Assembly: GCA_030247885.1 (NCBI GenBank)
Contig: JAPDRO010000024.1
Coordinates: 124,001-188,000 of the forward strand
Source: Taxawa tesnikishii (nom. ined.)
Lineage: Eukaryota > Ascomycota > Dothideomycetes > Dothideales
DNA: 64,000 bases
Reading direction: 5' to 3'
In this document: piece by piece, positions 1 through 11,316 of the stretch
Numbering within the stretch: position 1 is the first letter of the stretch
Layout of the letters: each line of letters opens with the position of its first letter
Made by a program: the position numbers and the translations under genes
The notes under the pieces: model-generated
What the model saw: only the letters and a program-made list of their open reading frames with translations
What the model was told of the DNA's origin: nothing
Database searches by the model: none

Positions 1-150
1 CAAGGGCTTGAGTGGGATGTGGAAGACTGGTACACAAGCATGGGCGGGCAGATGAGCACTAGCAATCACATAGTGCGAGATGAGGTGTTCATTACCACCG
101 ATGCCGAGGTGCTGTTCACGGTAGAACGCAATCATGAAGTCTCCGGTTAA
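1..150 (+). CDS. Possible 3' end of an unidentified gene, cut by the window edge
   Basis: Frame 1 is open from the first base to TAA at 148-150, giving 49 residues. Their composition looks like protein: several Trp, Asp and Glu, with pieces such as EWDVEDWYTSMGGQ and RDEVFITTDAEVLF. There is no start codon because the gene would begin outside the window. I do not recognise the family. The open stretch is short, so chance is a real alternative. Confidence 0.33.
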   Translation, partial: QGLEWDVEDWYTSMGGQMSTSNHIVRDEVFITTDAEVLFTVERNHEVSG

Positions 151-2430
151 GCAGCGCGCAACTCCATATGGAGAGTCACATCGTCATTGTCCTAGCAACG
201 TAAGGCTGCCAGTGTTTGGAAAGCGTCGTGGAAATTCCCTTGCGATTGATGATGATGTTCGATGCATGACGCCGTCGTTCGTCACCTGTGTCGTATATTC
301 ACTTCAACCCATTCGTCCTTAGTCAAGCATGCATCTCCGCGCTCGCTGAAGCCCAGGCGTTCCGTTGCCGAGGGGCGATTCGCTGGATGCGGCGCGCATA
401 TGCTTTGATAACGTGACCTCGGGGCTGCAGGAGATGACATCCGAGAAAGGGATTCGACAACGAGCCCTACTGGCCATTCGTGTTCCCTCAGTGAGTAGAT
501 GTGGTACCGGCGCACAAACACGGCGGGGAACAGCCGGAAGACGCTTCCAACGTGGTGTTTCGGCACCGAGCTGTCATCGAGCGCGATCCGTAGCCCTCAC
601 TGCTCGGAATTTCGTCCGTGGCAGTGTAAGAATGTAGACACCCGCCGCGCATGTTGACAGATATCCTGAAAAAGTAGGGTGTTGTCAGATACACATCGAC
701 GTGGGCTAGGGACCATACAGCAGTAGGCGGAAAACGTGCTTTTGCATATAGCATGTTAAGTGAAACGTCGGCGTTGATGGCTCGGAGCTTTGTCCGAAGT
801 TGTGGTCCTGGATGGCTCGAGAATTGGACCGGCGGAGTCAACTTCTTAGTTCGCTGTAGATAACTGCGTACCAGCACTGCAGTACGGTGCTGTATCTGCT
901 GGCAACACAGGTTAATTCTTTGCTACACCGTTTCAGCCGGATGAAACCCGTTCCCATCCGCCTGGCGTCTGCAACCTAAAACGTGATTATGTCCTATTGG
1001 TGTCGCGCCAGCTGTAAGGACTCGTGACTTCTGTGTTGTCACAAGAGTATTTTTGTGCTTGTGCCATCGCCTTGTTTGCCATGTCCAAGAGATAAACGCA
1101 CCTTACGAACCTTGCTCACTTACCTTCGCAATGGAAGCTCATACCCGGCCTGCAGCGCATGCTATGTCGATAGAAGTTCAAGTGCGATATTTGTCAGTTT
1201 GCGTAAAGATCCAGAAAGCAACAAACCGCATATCCTTGGTAAGATGCAGTGCCACCACGGTACTTTCACGGACCTGCATCGCTGCGACAAGACAGTGTGG
1301 CAGAGTCTGAGAGCATGGCATCGGGCCTTACAACCACTGCAGCTATCCGACATGCATGTCAAAACCAAAAAGAGCAATTGCAACATTGCATGAATGAACA
1401 TTTACATGCGGTGATTGCCAGAATATTAGCTGACCTATATCCGCCACTGGATTGGCGTACCTGACTTCGCTGCACTGATGCCTGGATTGTCTCTGTGAAA
1501 ACTTCTTGCTTTACGGACTGGTGCTGATCCTGTTCAACAGTCACACAGATGCACGACCGTATTAGGCCATGTCTGGTACGACAATATCATCGTGCGGCGT
1601 ACAACTTCCGGTCCACTTATCACGATTCGGCAATTCGAACATCTTCACTCTTCGCGATGCGCAAAACAAGCAGTCGCAAGAAGAACAGTCAGGTTGAGTC
1701 CTGGTTGATGGTCGAAACAAGAGTAAAGTTGCATTTGTTGTTGCCGTACAGAGAGCACCAACTGAAGTTGAATCAGGCTGCTGGGCTAGGCTCACATCAA
1801 AGCGCGCGCAGATCGCGCTTGCAAAAATGGCGGGCAGTTGAACCGCACTGCACTCTGCACTCTGCACTCTGCACCCTGTCCCACCACGCCTCTTTTCTAG
1901 CAAGGATCTTGAGCCACACCAACCTGCGCCCACGAGCAATACGCAGTTACACAACTGCTGTCCCAGATCCTGCAATCCGCGATTTGCCCAGCTAGTTGAC
2001 TGACAGCTACTGAGCCGTCTCTTCCCTGCGCCCATCCGCAGCTGGCGTCATCGGTCCGCGGCACCCATAATCCAAACGCCTCAGCCTCAAGAAATCCTGT
2101 ATACCCAAACCCCAGAAGAACGGAAAACCCTAGCGATCAGTCGCTTCCGGCAGTGTGACAACTACGACTTCGACGAGAAACACTAAGAACCACAAGGTTG
2201 TCTGGCGCGGAAAAGCTTTGGAGGTGATACTACAAATTGGACATTGCAATAGTCAGCCTGGCTGACTACTCGTGATAGGCAAAGATATAGATCTGAAATA
2301 TCGCACCATTCTTGAACTTCTCTGAACCTACCTGAACCTCTGAGATCGGATCTTGTACCAAATTCGTTATCAAACCCCATCGTAGAGATCCTACATTTTC
2401 TGTAGAGGCTGGGACATCTCCCCTATCAAC
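151..2430. other. Noncoding stretch before KAP104
   Basis: Only short overlapping open frames on both strands, none with a recognisable domain or consistent splice signals. It holds one small tandem repeat (1848-1874). The last few hundred bases are probably promoter and 5' leader of the transportin gene that starts at 2431. Confidence 0.6.
1848..1874. repeat. Tandem heptamer CTGCACT, four units
   Basis: Four adjacent copies of CTGCACT, the last one ending in C instead of T. It is a simple microsatellite in noncoding DNA. Confidence 0.85.
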
Positions 2431-5365
2431 ATGGCGTGGAGTCCACAGCCTCAGTCTCTCGCCCAATTGGCGCAGACTCTGAGAGACTCTCTTAGCGCGC
2501 ACAACAAGTCTGCGCAGAAGAATGCAGAACTCGTAAGCAGAAGCTCTAGGGTTTGCGATCTTCAACGAGGCAGCCACTAACACAGGAATTCCCTAGACTT
2601 TGAAGCAAGCCAAGAGCAATCCCGAAATCAACAACTACCTCGCGTACCTATGCACGAACTCAACACCGCCATCCGGCATGACCCAGGATGCCTACCATGG
2701 AGCAAGAAGTGCTGCAGCCATCATGTTGAAGAACAACGTCAAGGCTTCTTATAAGACGATACCGGAAGCAAGCAAGGCGTACATCAAATCCACAATATTG
2801 CAAGGCTTGCAAGATGCCAACGCACAGATACGGAACTATGCCGGAAACGTCATTACGGAGGTTGTCAAGCAAGGCACCATACTGGGGTGGCCCCAAATTC
2901 TGGGTGAACTGACATCTCTGGTCGGCAACACCAGCGGATCAGTCACACCGGAGACCCAGGATGGAGCAATGGGTGCGCTGTTTAAGATCTGTGAGGACAA
3001 CAAGCGCGCTTTGAACCGAGATTATGGCGGTGAAAGTCCCCTCGACGGGTTAATACCTCAGATTATCGGGTTCACCACGAGCGACAACCCCAAGGTACGC
3101 GCAAAAGCCTTGGGGGCGCTCAACTTGTTCATCGATGAGCCTTTGCCAAAGGCTGTTCAGGCCAACGCCGAGAAGCTGCTTTCACAATTGTTCCAAATCG
3201 CCATGGATTCTAGCGAGGATGTGCGCAGATTCGTCTGTCGAACTTTCACCGGACTCACCGGAGCACTTCCTGCTATTGTGATGCCACATCTTGGTAGTAT
3301 CATTGAGTACATCTTGATTCAACAGAGAAACGTGGAAAACCAAGAACTGGCTCTCGACGCTGCCGAGTTTTTCTTTGAGAATTCTGAGAAGGAAGTCCTA
3401 CAGGGGTCTTCGAGCAGCATCTTGGCCAGATTGTACCGGTCCTCCTCGAAAGCATGATCTACAATGAGGATGATCAGGCAAGGTTAGAGTCTGAGGCCGA
3501 GGATGCGGAGGAAGAGGACAAAGAGCAAGACATCAAGCCCCAATTTGCGACTGCCAAGAACGGAGAGAAGGGCATCAGTATAAAAACAGCACCCAACGGT
3601 TATGCATTTGACGATGACGATACGAGCGAAGGCGAGATCGATGAGTTTGGCGATGACTATGGAGATGACCCGGAAGACCAGTGGAACCTGCGAAGATGCT
3701 CAGCAGCATCGCTTGACAGCTTTTCCACAAGATTCCACGGCAGAGTTTTCGAGGTCACGTTGCCCTATCTTCAGGAGAACCTGAACCACAAAGACTGGCC
3801 AAATCGCGAAGCTGCAGTTCTCGCCCTGGGAGCCATATCTGCTGGCTGCATGGATGTTGTCCAACCTCACCTTCCGGATCTAACCAAATACCTGATTATG
3901 CTTCTCAACGATCAACAACCTGTTGTACGGCAGATCACCTGCTGGTGCCTCGGACGCTACTCGTCATGGGCTGCTCACCTGGACGACGCCGGCAAACAGC
4001 AGTACTTCGAGCCTATGATGGATGGGCTCCTGCAGCGCATGCTTGACAGCAACAAGCGCGTCCAGGAAGCTGCCGCGTCTGCTTTCGCCAACCTAGAAGA
4101 GGCCGCAGACGCCGCTCTCACTCCCTACTGTGTGGTTATTACACAACAGTTTGTCAAGTGTTTCGACAGGTACAAGGACAGAAACATGTTCATTCTGTAC
4201 GACTGTGTACAGACTCTCGCCGAGCACGTTGGGGCTCGGCTGGCTCAGCCGGAACTTGTCGATCTGCTGATGCCCGCGCTCATATCGAGATGGGAGAAAG
4301 TTGCGGATCAGTCCAGAGAAATGTTCCCACTTCTTGAATGTCTTGCTTATGTGGCAAGCGCTCTGGGCAACGCCTTTGCGCCTTTCGCAGGTCCCTTCTT
4401 CACTCGATCTATCAACATTATCAGACAAAACCTCGAGGACAGCGAGTCGGCCCTCAGCAATGCCATCTACGACCAACCAGACAAAGATTTCCTGGTCACA
4501 AGCCTCGATCTGCTTAGCGCCATCATTCAAGCTCTGGACAACCAAAGGGCAAATGAGCTTGTGGCTTCGTCGCAACCAAACATGTTTGAGTTGCTCGCTT
4601 ATTGCATGAGAGACTCCAACAATGATGTACGGCAATCGGCTTACGCTCTGCTCGGCGATTGTGCCATATACCTCTTCAGCCAACTACAGCCCTACCTCCC
4701 TTCTATAATGGACATACTTCTGGCGCAACTCGATCTTGCACAAGCGCAGGACGACCCAGAAACCGCGCTTCGCGTCATTAACAATGCGTGCTGGTCCGCT
4801 GGAGAGATCGTCATGAGAGCACAGACCGGTCTTGATTCCTCCGTCAACCCACTCGTGCAAAAGCTTGGAATGATTCTGGTCAGCCCCCAGGTGTCCGCCT
4901 CTTTGAACGAAAACGCTGCCATCGCCCTTGGTCGACTTGGTATAAAGTACCACGACAGGCTGGCGCCGCATCTGACCAACTTTGCTCCTCCTTTCCTTCG
5001 TGTCATTCACAACGTGGGATGGACGGACGAGAAGTGTCATGCTTTCAAGGGCTTTACCAGGGTTGTGCTTGATAACCCACAGGCCCTCGAACGCAACTTG
5101 CTCGAGTTCTTCTCGGAAATGGCAACTGCAGCAACCACTTCCAACGCCTGGATCCAGCTCTATGATCTGCAAAGCGAAGGGCCCTTTGAAGACTTCCAAA
5201 AGGTAAGACCGAGATTCAAAGGAGTGAGTCTGGGAAACGTGCACTGATACACGTGTATCTCAGGTGGTGCAGCAGTACCAGAACTTGATACCGGACTTCA
5301 ACAACTACCTCCACAACCTCCCAACAGATCAAGAGCAGGCACTCCGGCAAAGGTTCAACTTCTGA
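2431..5365 (+). CDS. KAP104: Transportin / importin beta-2 (karyopherin Kap104)
   Basis: Nuclear import receptor that carries PY-NLS cargoes such as hnRNP-type RNA-binding proteins through the nuclear pore under RanGTP control. Exons: 2431-2532, 2597-5202 and 5264-5365. The first intron has donor GTAAGC and branch CTAAC; the second has donor GTAAGA. The product is about 936 residues of HEAT repeats, the usual length. The acidic H8 loop (AEDAEEEDKEQD) follows the LLESMIYNEDD helix, and the highly conserved LPYLQENLNHKDWPNREAA segment comes after it. The C-terminus ends QRFNF, as in the family. Odd: the long exon is out of frame at the G4 run at 3403-3406; one added base joins KEVLQG to VFEQHLGQIVPVLLE and makes all exon phases agree. 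A sequence error is likelier than a real mutation in so conserved a gene. Confidence 0.93.
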
Positions 5366-6432
5366 TTCACGCATTCCTTGATACATCACTATTACACAGC
5401 TCCGTACGGCCTCACTGAACACAACAACGGGATGACTCCTCGCTTCCTTGTCTCTTGGTGATGGCTTTTTAACGACACAATCCACGATATCACGGGTTTA
5501 CAAGGAAGGTTGCTAACGACTGTCTTTATTGGCTGCATGGTTGCCAACGACTATCTCTTTTGGCTGCATGGTGGGGGCTTGGTAACACACTAACACTCAT
5601 AGATTATTTCGGAGCGCTATCTGGGACTCGATCTGGCGCGTTGACATTTCTTATGTGGTCGCAGCGAATTAGCGTAGCATCTGCACGGGTTAGCCGTACA
5701 GCACTCGTCGTTTGATATCATGGCGTGGCGTTTTGATTGTGTTTTGTCTTTTGGCTGAGGAGGGGAAGCTGGAGCGGAGCGGAGCGGCGGATGTTGGTTG
5801 TGCGGGATATATGGCATACACATACCCAGGGTTAGCCTGTTGTCGCTGTGGGCCATTATGGCTTACATCCGAGCAGATAATAGCTGAGAATGAAGCAGTC
5901 ATCCAATGTTCTACGTGAGCACCGTACATGTTTTGCTATAATGGTACTCCTGTTAGAAAGTCGCGCGTTCTTCCACCGTGTTCATCAAGATACATACATG
6001 AGGCGATCTGCATGATCATGCGAGCATTCTTGGCTGTACTGCCAGTTCTCAGCGAAGACCTCGATACATCCGGTCTGGACCCTCTCCACGGCCAAGCCCC
6101 ATGACGCCGCCACAAGTCTATCGGTAGCCGGACACCCTCGCCCTGCCAACTAACAACGAGCACTGCCCTGAAACGCTCAAGGAGCACACCGAACACCATC
6201 GAACCCACGTAAACACTGCCAAACATCCACCGTGACATCGACTCTTGCATGCTCGCTCTCGCTGAGACACCAACCACCGCCGTGCCCTGCCCGATCGACG
6301 CTTGACCGCACCACATCCCCAGCCCCACCTGCTTCGCTGTGCAACACCCCGGAAGATCGAATAGCATTGGGAGCGATTATCATACGAGGCCCGTCGCCGC
6401 AGCGCGAGTGAGGCAGGTGTAATATCACAATC
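5366..6432. other. Intergenic region between KAP104 and the SPRY gene
   Basis: No gene seen. Contains the 3' end of KAP104, a 31-bp tandem duplication (5508-5569) and presumably the promoter of the SSH4-like gene. The small open frames on both strands have no recognisable content. Confidence 0.6.
5508..5569. repeat. 31-bp tandem duplication, imperfect
   Basis: Two adjacent 31-nt copies that both begin GGTTGC and end TTGGCTGCAT, differing at a few positions. They lie about 140 nt downstream of the KAP104 stop codon, in the 3' flank. Confidence 0.85.
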
Positions 6433-8047
6433 ATGGAGATAGCTGGGCAACATGTCGCGATACCGCGGACGCTGTCGACCTCGTACGTCGGGGCACAGCA
6501 GACCCCGGTCTTGACGACAGAAGGCGTACAATGGAACACAGGAGATTCTAGCTCTGGACAGAACGGTCACTCGAGATGGCGTCCTCCAAATGCAGGCGTC
6601 CGGTCGACGGGACTTGGATCCACGGGCAAGGGCATTCTTATCGGCATGCTGTCCGCCTTTGGCTCGGCGGCACTGGTCGCCATCGTGTTGTTGGCAGTCT
6701 ACTTCTTCCGGTACACAATTCGCGGAAGGATCTTCTTGGACCGGATAGGGCGGCCTGGTGAATACGACGACGAACAGGCGTTTTTGCGGGAAGAGGAGGA
6801 AGCTCTGGCCGAGATGGACGACTTGCAGAGGACAGAATATCTGAGGGCAAAAGGTACGACAAAGCGATACGGAAGAGTTGGGGTTTTTACGGCTAACGCC
6901 AGTTCAGCCTTCGTCCAAGCAAATCCACCCGAGTCCATGCAAACGGACATCTCGCTCTCACAATTCCTCGCCATCCAGGAGAAAGGCGTGTCAGCGTGGG
7001 AGTTCGAGCCCGAACTTGAGATTGCCAACTGCTTCGTCGAAGGCCGGACGGAGATTGAATTCTTTGACTCTGAATGCAGTGTCCAGAGCAACCTCCCAGT
7101 GCCAAAACAAAATGAAGTCTACTACTGGGAGGCCAAGATCTACGACAAACCAGAATCTACCCTTATAAGCATCGGAATGAGCACTAAACCCTACCCTCTC
7201 TTCCGATTACCCGGTACGTTAGAGGCACTCACGCACGAGACCTGCAAGGCTGACAATTGTAGGTTGGCACAAGTTCTCAGTCGCATACACATCTACAGGG
7301 CAACGGAGGTACAATCAGCCATTCTCCGGTACGAACTATGCGCCCACATACGAACAGGGGGATGTGGTCGGTGTGGGTTACAGACCTCGTACCGGTACAG
7401 TCTTCTTCACACGAAACGGCAAGAAACTGGAAGACGTCGCGCACGGCTTGAAGACTCAGAACTTCTTCCCGACGGTCGGCGCAAACGGACCCTGCAACAT
7501 TCACGTCAACTTCGGACAGATGGGCTTCGTCTTCATCGAGGCCAATGTCAAAAAATGGGGTCTTGCTCCTATGACAGGCAGTCTTGCTCCTCCACCGCCG
7601 TATGGAAGCGAACAGGGCAGCATCCTGCTCGAAGGTGGCGTGCAAGGTGTTCGCGAGGGTCAAGGGTTCATCGCAGGAATGCACGGCCGAGCACACAGCA
7701 ACTCAATCCGTCTCGGACGCCCACCCCCAAGCCCCGGCCCTCAACGCTCACCCACCGATATCTCGCTAGCACAGCTCAGCTTGAGCGACTCACGCGAAGA
7801 AGACGTTGGGGAAGGCACGAGTACAGCCGCCGCCGGCCTTGGAATCAATCCTGGCATGCCGCTGGTCCCGGCCGATGCGCCACCGCCAGGATACGAAAGC
7901 CCGTCAGAAGAGTCAGATCCGCCGCGGACCCCGCGTGCCAGCACGCAGTCGGAATCCAGATTGCTGCTGGAACACGGGCCGCCCATTCCGAGTTACGAAG
8001 AATCGGTGGGCGATTGGGAGCAGAACGACGGGAGCACTCGATCATGA
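6433..8047 (+). CDS. SSH4: SPRY-domain vacuolar/endosomal adaptor of the Ssh4/Ear1 family
   Basis: Membrane adaptor that in yeast recruits the Rsp5 ubiquitin ligase to endosomal and vacuolar proteins. Exons 6433-6853, 6908-7213 and 7263-8047 encode about 503 residues. One transmembrane helix lies at about residues 67-92 (GILIGMLSAFGSAALVAIVL). An acidic linker follows, then the SPRY domain, where introns 1 and 2 fall ([54 protein letters not shown]). The tail is Pro-rich with PPPPY and PSYEES motifs, as expected for WW-domain binding by Rsp5. Acceptors were chosen so that KAFVQANPP and RLPGWHKFSVAY read through, which matches the family. No frame breaks. Family assignment is firm; orthology to SSH4 rather than EAR1 is inference. 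Confidence 0.88.
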
Positions 8048-8591
8048 TGAACCTCTTGTTTTCCTTCTTTTCTTTTGTAAAGTGCGGGGTGGCTGACGGC
8101 GTTGTATCGTTCTCATTGAAGCGGGACGGGGATGTTCATGATCGACTTTGAAAAGCCGGGTAGGGCGTAAGCATGCTGGGAGGCTTAGGTTGGTTTGCCT
8201 GCCTGTACGGCACGGTATCTGGGGCCCGGATCTGGCACTCTTGTTCGATGTCTGACATGGATAGGGGACTTTATCGTTCTGTGCGCTCGTTGTAAGACGA
8301 ATCTCCTGTGTCGTTCCTACATAGCTTGGCTCGTTTGTCCTCGTTGTCTCGCATGAGGCACAACTCCGATCTCCCGTCTCAGAAACGAAGCAGGATTGGT
8401 TCACCCCTCTCCGTATACATTTCATGATCCCACTGTAAGATCAGTCTAGAATCTCTGTTCATCCTTGCAGTATTCTTGCTTTCATTACTCCCTTGTGCCA
8501 AGACGACCTGCCCCTGTTCACAGCCAAAAGCACACCCGCGTTTGTCCAAACGAACATCAACGCAGGTCCCCTGAGCGCTACCACCAACACA
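8048..8591. other. Short intergenic gap (convergent gene ends)
   Basis: Lies between the stop of the SPRY gene and the stop of the minus-strand unknown gene. No gene or structured element seen; presumably two 3' UTRs. Confidence 0.6.
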
Positions 8592-9148
8592 TCAGCCCCA
8601 ATCCTCCTCCGTGTTCCAATTCTCCTCCATCGAGAACTGGAACTGCACCGGCGCTGCAACCTTCGCGACCCTCCCCCGCTCCTCTCTATCACACCCCTTC
8701 CCCACCCCTCCGCTCTCGCCTCCCTCAACTACGTCACCTCCGTCACATCCAGCGACTCTCAGGACCAGCCGCACGTGCTCCATGAACGCGAACACGTCCT
8801 CGCTCCCAAACCCTTCCACAATCCCCGGCAGCACGCCGACCATGCGCTTGCAGAAGGCCCACGTGGCGCGGTACGGCCGCCCGTGGCCGTCGAGCTCGAA
8901 CTGCTTGAGCAGGTGCGCGAGCTCCATGACGCACTCGTCGCTCAGGTCGGCGTCGGAACTCGGGCGGCACCAGCGGGGAGCGTGTCGCGGGGCGAGAGGC
9001 CGCCGGTCTGGGTGGCGATGTACTGGATCGAGGCGAGCGCGGTGGCGGAGCGGGTGCGGTGGAGGGGTCCGTGGGGTGCGAGGAGGTGCTGGGGACTGCG
9101 TGGTTCGTCCGTTTGGGCGCGGAGGAGGGAGGGGCGGCGGGCGGACAT
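8592..9148 (-). CDS. Conserved-looking protein of unknown function, one apparent frame break
   Basis: Begins at ATG 9148 with an Arg-rich N-terminus (MSARRPSLLRAQTDEP) followed by LASIQYIATQTGGLSPRD. The frame closes at a TGA just after AARVPTPT, but a second frame goes on with DLSDECVMELAHLLKQFE, then a helical stretch (RATWAFCKRMVGVLPGI and FGSEDVFAFMEHVRLVLRV) and a Gly/Glu-rich tail ending at 8592. Adding one C to the short run at 8962-8964 joins the two parts into a protein of about 185 residues. The composition is that of a real soluble protein with an acidic tail. I do not recognise a family and propose no function. An intron instead of a missing base is possible, but I see no good donor and acceptor pair. 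Confidence 0.55.
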
Positions 9149-9858
9149 CTTGGTTCCGTTGGGATTGAGGGTTGAGGTGGGTGATGGGGTTGCGTCGTGT
9201 GGACTTTTTTTGGGAGGAAGTGCGAGTCGCGTGATGTTGCTGACGACGACGTCCTTTCAGAGTATATGGAGTTCGGTCGTAGCGCGCTCTTGTGGTGTTA
9301 GCTGTGGTATACTGATCAGATGCGGGCGACTTACTGAAGACACGCCGTACGTAAGGCTTAAGGGAAGGGAAGGTTGATGCTTGGATTTGCGCAGAGAAGG
9401 TGAGGTTTGTTGTTCGGATTTCCTCACCCCAAGATCACCACCCAAGTCAAGTGAATCCGTAACACAGTCTCACTCAGTAACAATGAACGTCAAAGCACAT
9501 GTGTGTTTTCGGGTTTGATGAGAGTGATTACAGAGAAACAAAAGATACCTCGCAAGAGTAACACAAGTAGTGATATCAGACAAGCTTACCGTTGATGCTT
9601 GTCAAACACTATCAGAGGCTGAAACCATGTTCATGCCGCAGGTACGAAAGGCAAGAGTTGGGGTCGTCTCACGACACTACATCGGCCATTGGGTAAGTGA
9701 AGAATCACCCCAAGATCGCAAGTAGTTATGTTACCGATCTTGCAGTGACGCTCAGCGAGTCGGTCAGTTCGCTATTAAGAAGAGGGTGCCGATAAAGAAT
9801 ATGCAGAAGAGAAAGATGCTCGTACTCGTACATTGTTGTTAATACACGTTACCCTGCT
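9149..9858. other. Intergenic region, nothing recognised
   Basis: Presumed upstream region of the unknown minus-strand gene and 3' flank of the RRG9-like gene. No open frame of note, no repeat, no RNA gene seen. Confidence 0.55.
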
Positions 9859-11316
9859 TTACAGGATTCTTGATCCGATATCATCTTCCCAAGCCACGTC
9901 CTCGGTGGGTGCATCTCCCGCCTGCAGGAATGCCACCGTAGAAGGATGCTCAATCCACCTCTCTCCCTGCTTCCTAGTGTCCTTCCTCTTCCAAGTGGGT
10001 GCCTCTCCTTTCCCAACCTTACCAACACCCATCTCCCTCCACTTCTTGGGCGGCCGAATACCGAGCTCCACCATCTCCGACCATTTCTTTTCGCCGCGCT
10101 TCTCCCACCTCCTGCGCCGGTCTTCTACTTCCTCCTCCTTTGGCTGCCACTTGCTCTTCAGAATCCTTCTGATAGCCTCCGGAGAAACCTTGAAATGCTC
10201 CGCGAGGACAGGAGTGGTGTATACGGTCGGTTGGCTGGCGTGAAGGGCGCGGATTCCGGCCAGCGCGTCTGGTGAGATGCGTTTGCGTGGATTCCAGCTC
10301 TCCTCACCGAACTTGCCTTCCAATGCTGCTTTCTGTATCTGCCACTCCTCCCGCTCAGATTTCTTGGAACCGTCCGCCTGTGATTGGTCTTCTGTGCCTG
10401 CACTTTGGGTTTTGGTCGCCCGCTTTTCAGTCTTAGGCTTAGCCGCTCTCGAGCTCTGGGTCGCTGTATCTTTCCGAGCACTCTTGGCCCTTGCCGCTGC
10501 GACAGCTGCTAGAATGCCATGTACCTCCTCTTCTTCGGACTTGGGCGTTGCGGCAACTTCTTGCGACTTCTCCTCCGTCTTTGAGTTTGAGGTGACTCTC
10601 GCAACATTTTTCTTGCTAAGTTTGGCATTTTCACTCTTCAATGCTGCAGTGATGACTTGTGCACGCAGCTGTACCTCCTCCTCCTCTTGTGCGCGCTTCC
10701 TCGCCTCCATTCTCCGCTCCTTGCGCTCCAGTCGAGACTGAACCCTGCTCTTTGCCGGAACAACGACACTCAAACCCTTGCGAAGAGGAACGTCCGATAC
10801 AGTCTCCAGATCCTCGACGGTAAGGGAACGTAACGATACTTGGTCGACTGTCGTGGCGGTTGCGGATGTCATGGAAACTTGCTCTTCGCCTTCAACGTTT
10901 GTCACAGGATCGAGCTGCTCCAAAGGAGCCGTGTTTGTCTCTGATACAACATCTGCAATAGCAGCATCTTCTGCAATTTCCAACTCGGGCTCAAACTCTT
11001 CTAGATCCTGGAAATGCTCGTCTGGTACGGAGGGCGGTAGCACCGGCTCAGACAAAGGAGGGATAGAGTTGTTCGAACGGGGAAGGTTAAAGTCGAAAGG
11101 AATGTAGGCATCGTCAAGAGGATTTACTGTCGTAGAAAGCGCGGGTTCGAAATGTTGCGAAGGCGATTGACGGATACGAAGAGTTGATCGCGTGCTGAAG
11201 TATCTTGATCGTCTATGTCGTTGCAGCAAACGAGATGGGTTTGTGCGAAGATCCAATCCTGCAACATCTCTGACGAAGGTCTCCAGCGCCCGAACGGAGC
11301 AAGTGCAGCGACTCAT
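9859..11316 (-). CDS. RRG9: Neugrin-family mitochondrial protein (Rrg9, required for respiratory growth)
   Basis: Single-exon gene of about 485 residues. The family-defining part is near the C-terminus: [18 protein letters not shown], a helix-turn-helix-like [20 protein letters not shown], then [16 protein letters not shown]. That order is typical of fungal Rrg9/neugrin proteins, which act in mitochondrial genome maintenance and expression. The start at 11316 ([14 protein letters not shown]) gives a basic N-terminus with [15 protein letters not shown], a plausible mitochondrial targeting sequence. An upstream in-frame ATG at 11418 would add 34 residues but overlaps a TATA-like box. The long middle is low complexity, rich in Glu, Lys and Ala, and longer than in yeast. 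Family assignment is good; the exact start is less sure. Confidence 0.8.
   Translation of the reverse strand: MSRCTCSVRALETFVRDVAGLDLRTNPSRLLQRHRRSRYFSTRSTLRIRQSPSQHFEPALSTTVNPLDDAYIPFDFNLPRSNNSIPPLSEPVLPPSVPDEHFQDLEEFEPELEIAEDAAIADVVSETNTAPLEQLDPVTNVEGEEQVSMTSATATTVDQVSLRSLTVEDLETVSDVPLRKGLSVVVPAKSRVQSRLERKERRMEARKRAQEEEEVQLRAQVITAALKSENAKLSKKNVARVTSNSKTEEKSQEVAATPKSEEEEVHGILAAVAAARAKSARKDTATQSSRAAKPKTEKRATKTQSAGTEDQSQADGSKKSEREEWQIQKAALEGKFGEESWNPRKRISPDALAGIRALHASQPTVYTTPVLAEHFKVSPEAIRRILKSKWQPKEEEVEDRRRRWEKRGEKKWSEMVELGIRPPKKWREMGVGKVGKGEAPTWKRKDTRKQGERWIEHPSTVAFLQAGDAPTEDVAWEDDIGSRIL

Noticed and set aside
6433-8151. A single 572-codon frame running across the introns of the SPRY gene
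   Set aside because: After the second intron it leaves the conserved frame and becomes Arg-rich. The spliced reading restores the SPRY domain and the PPxY tail.
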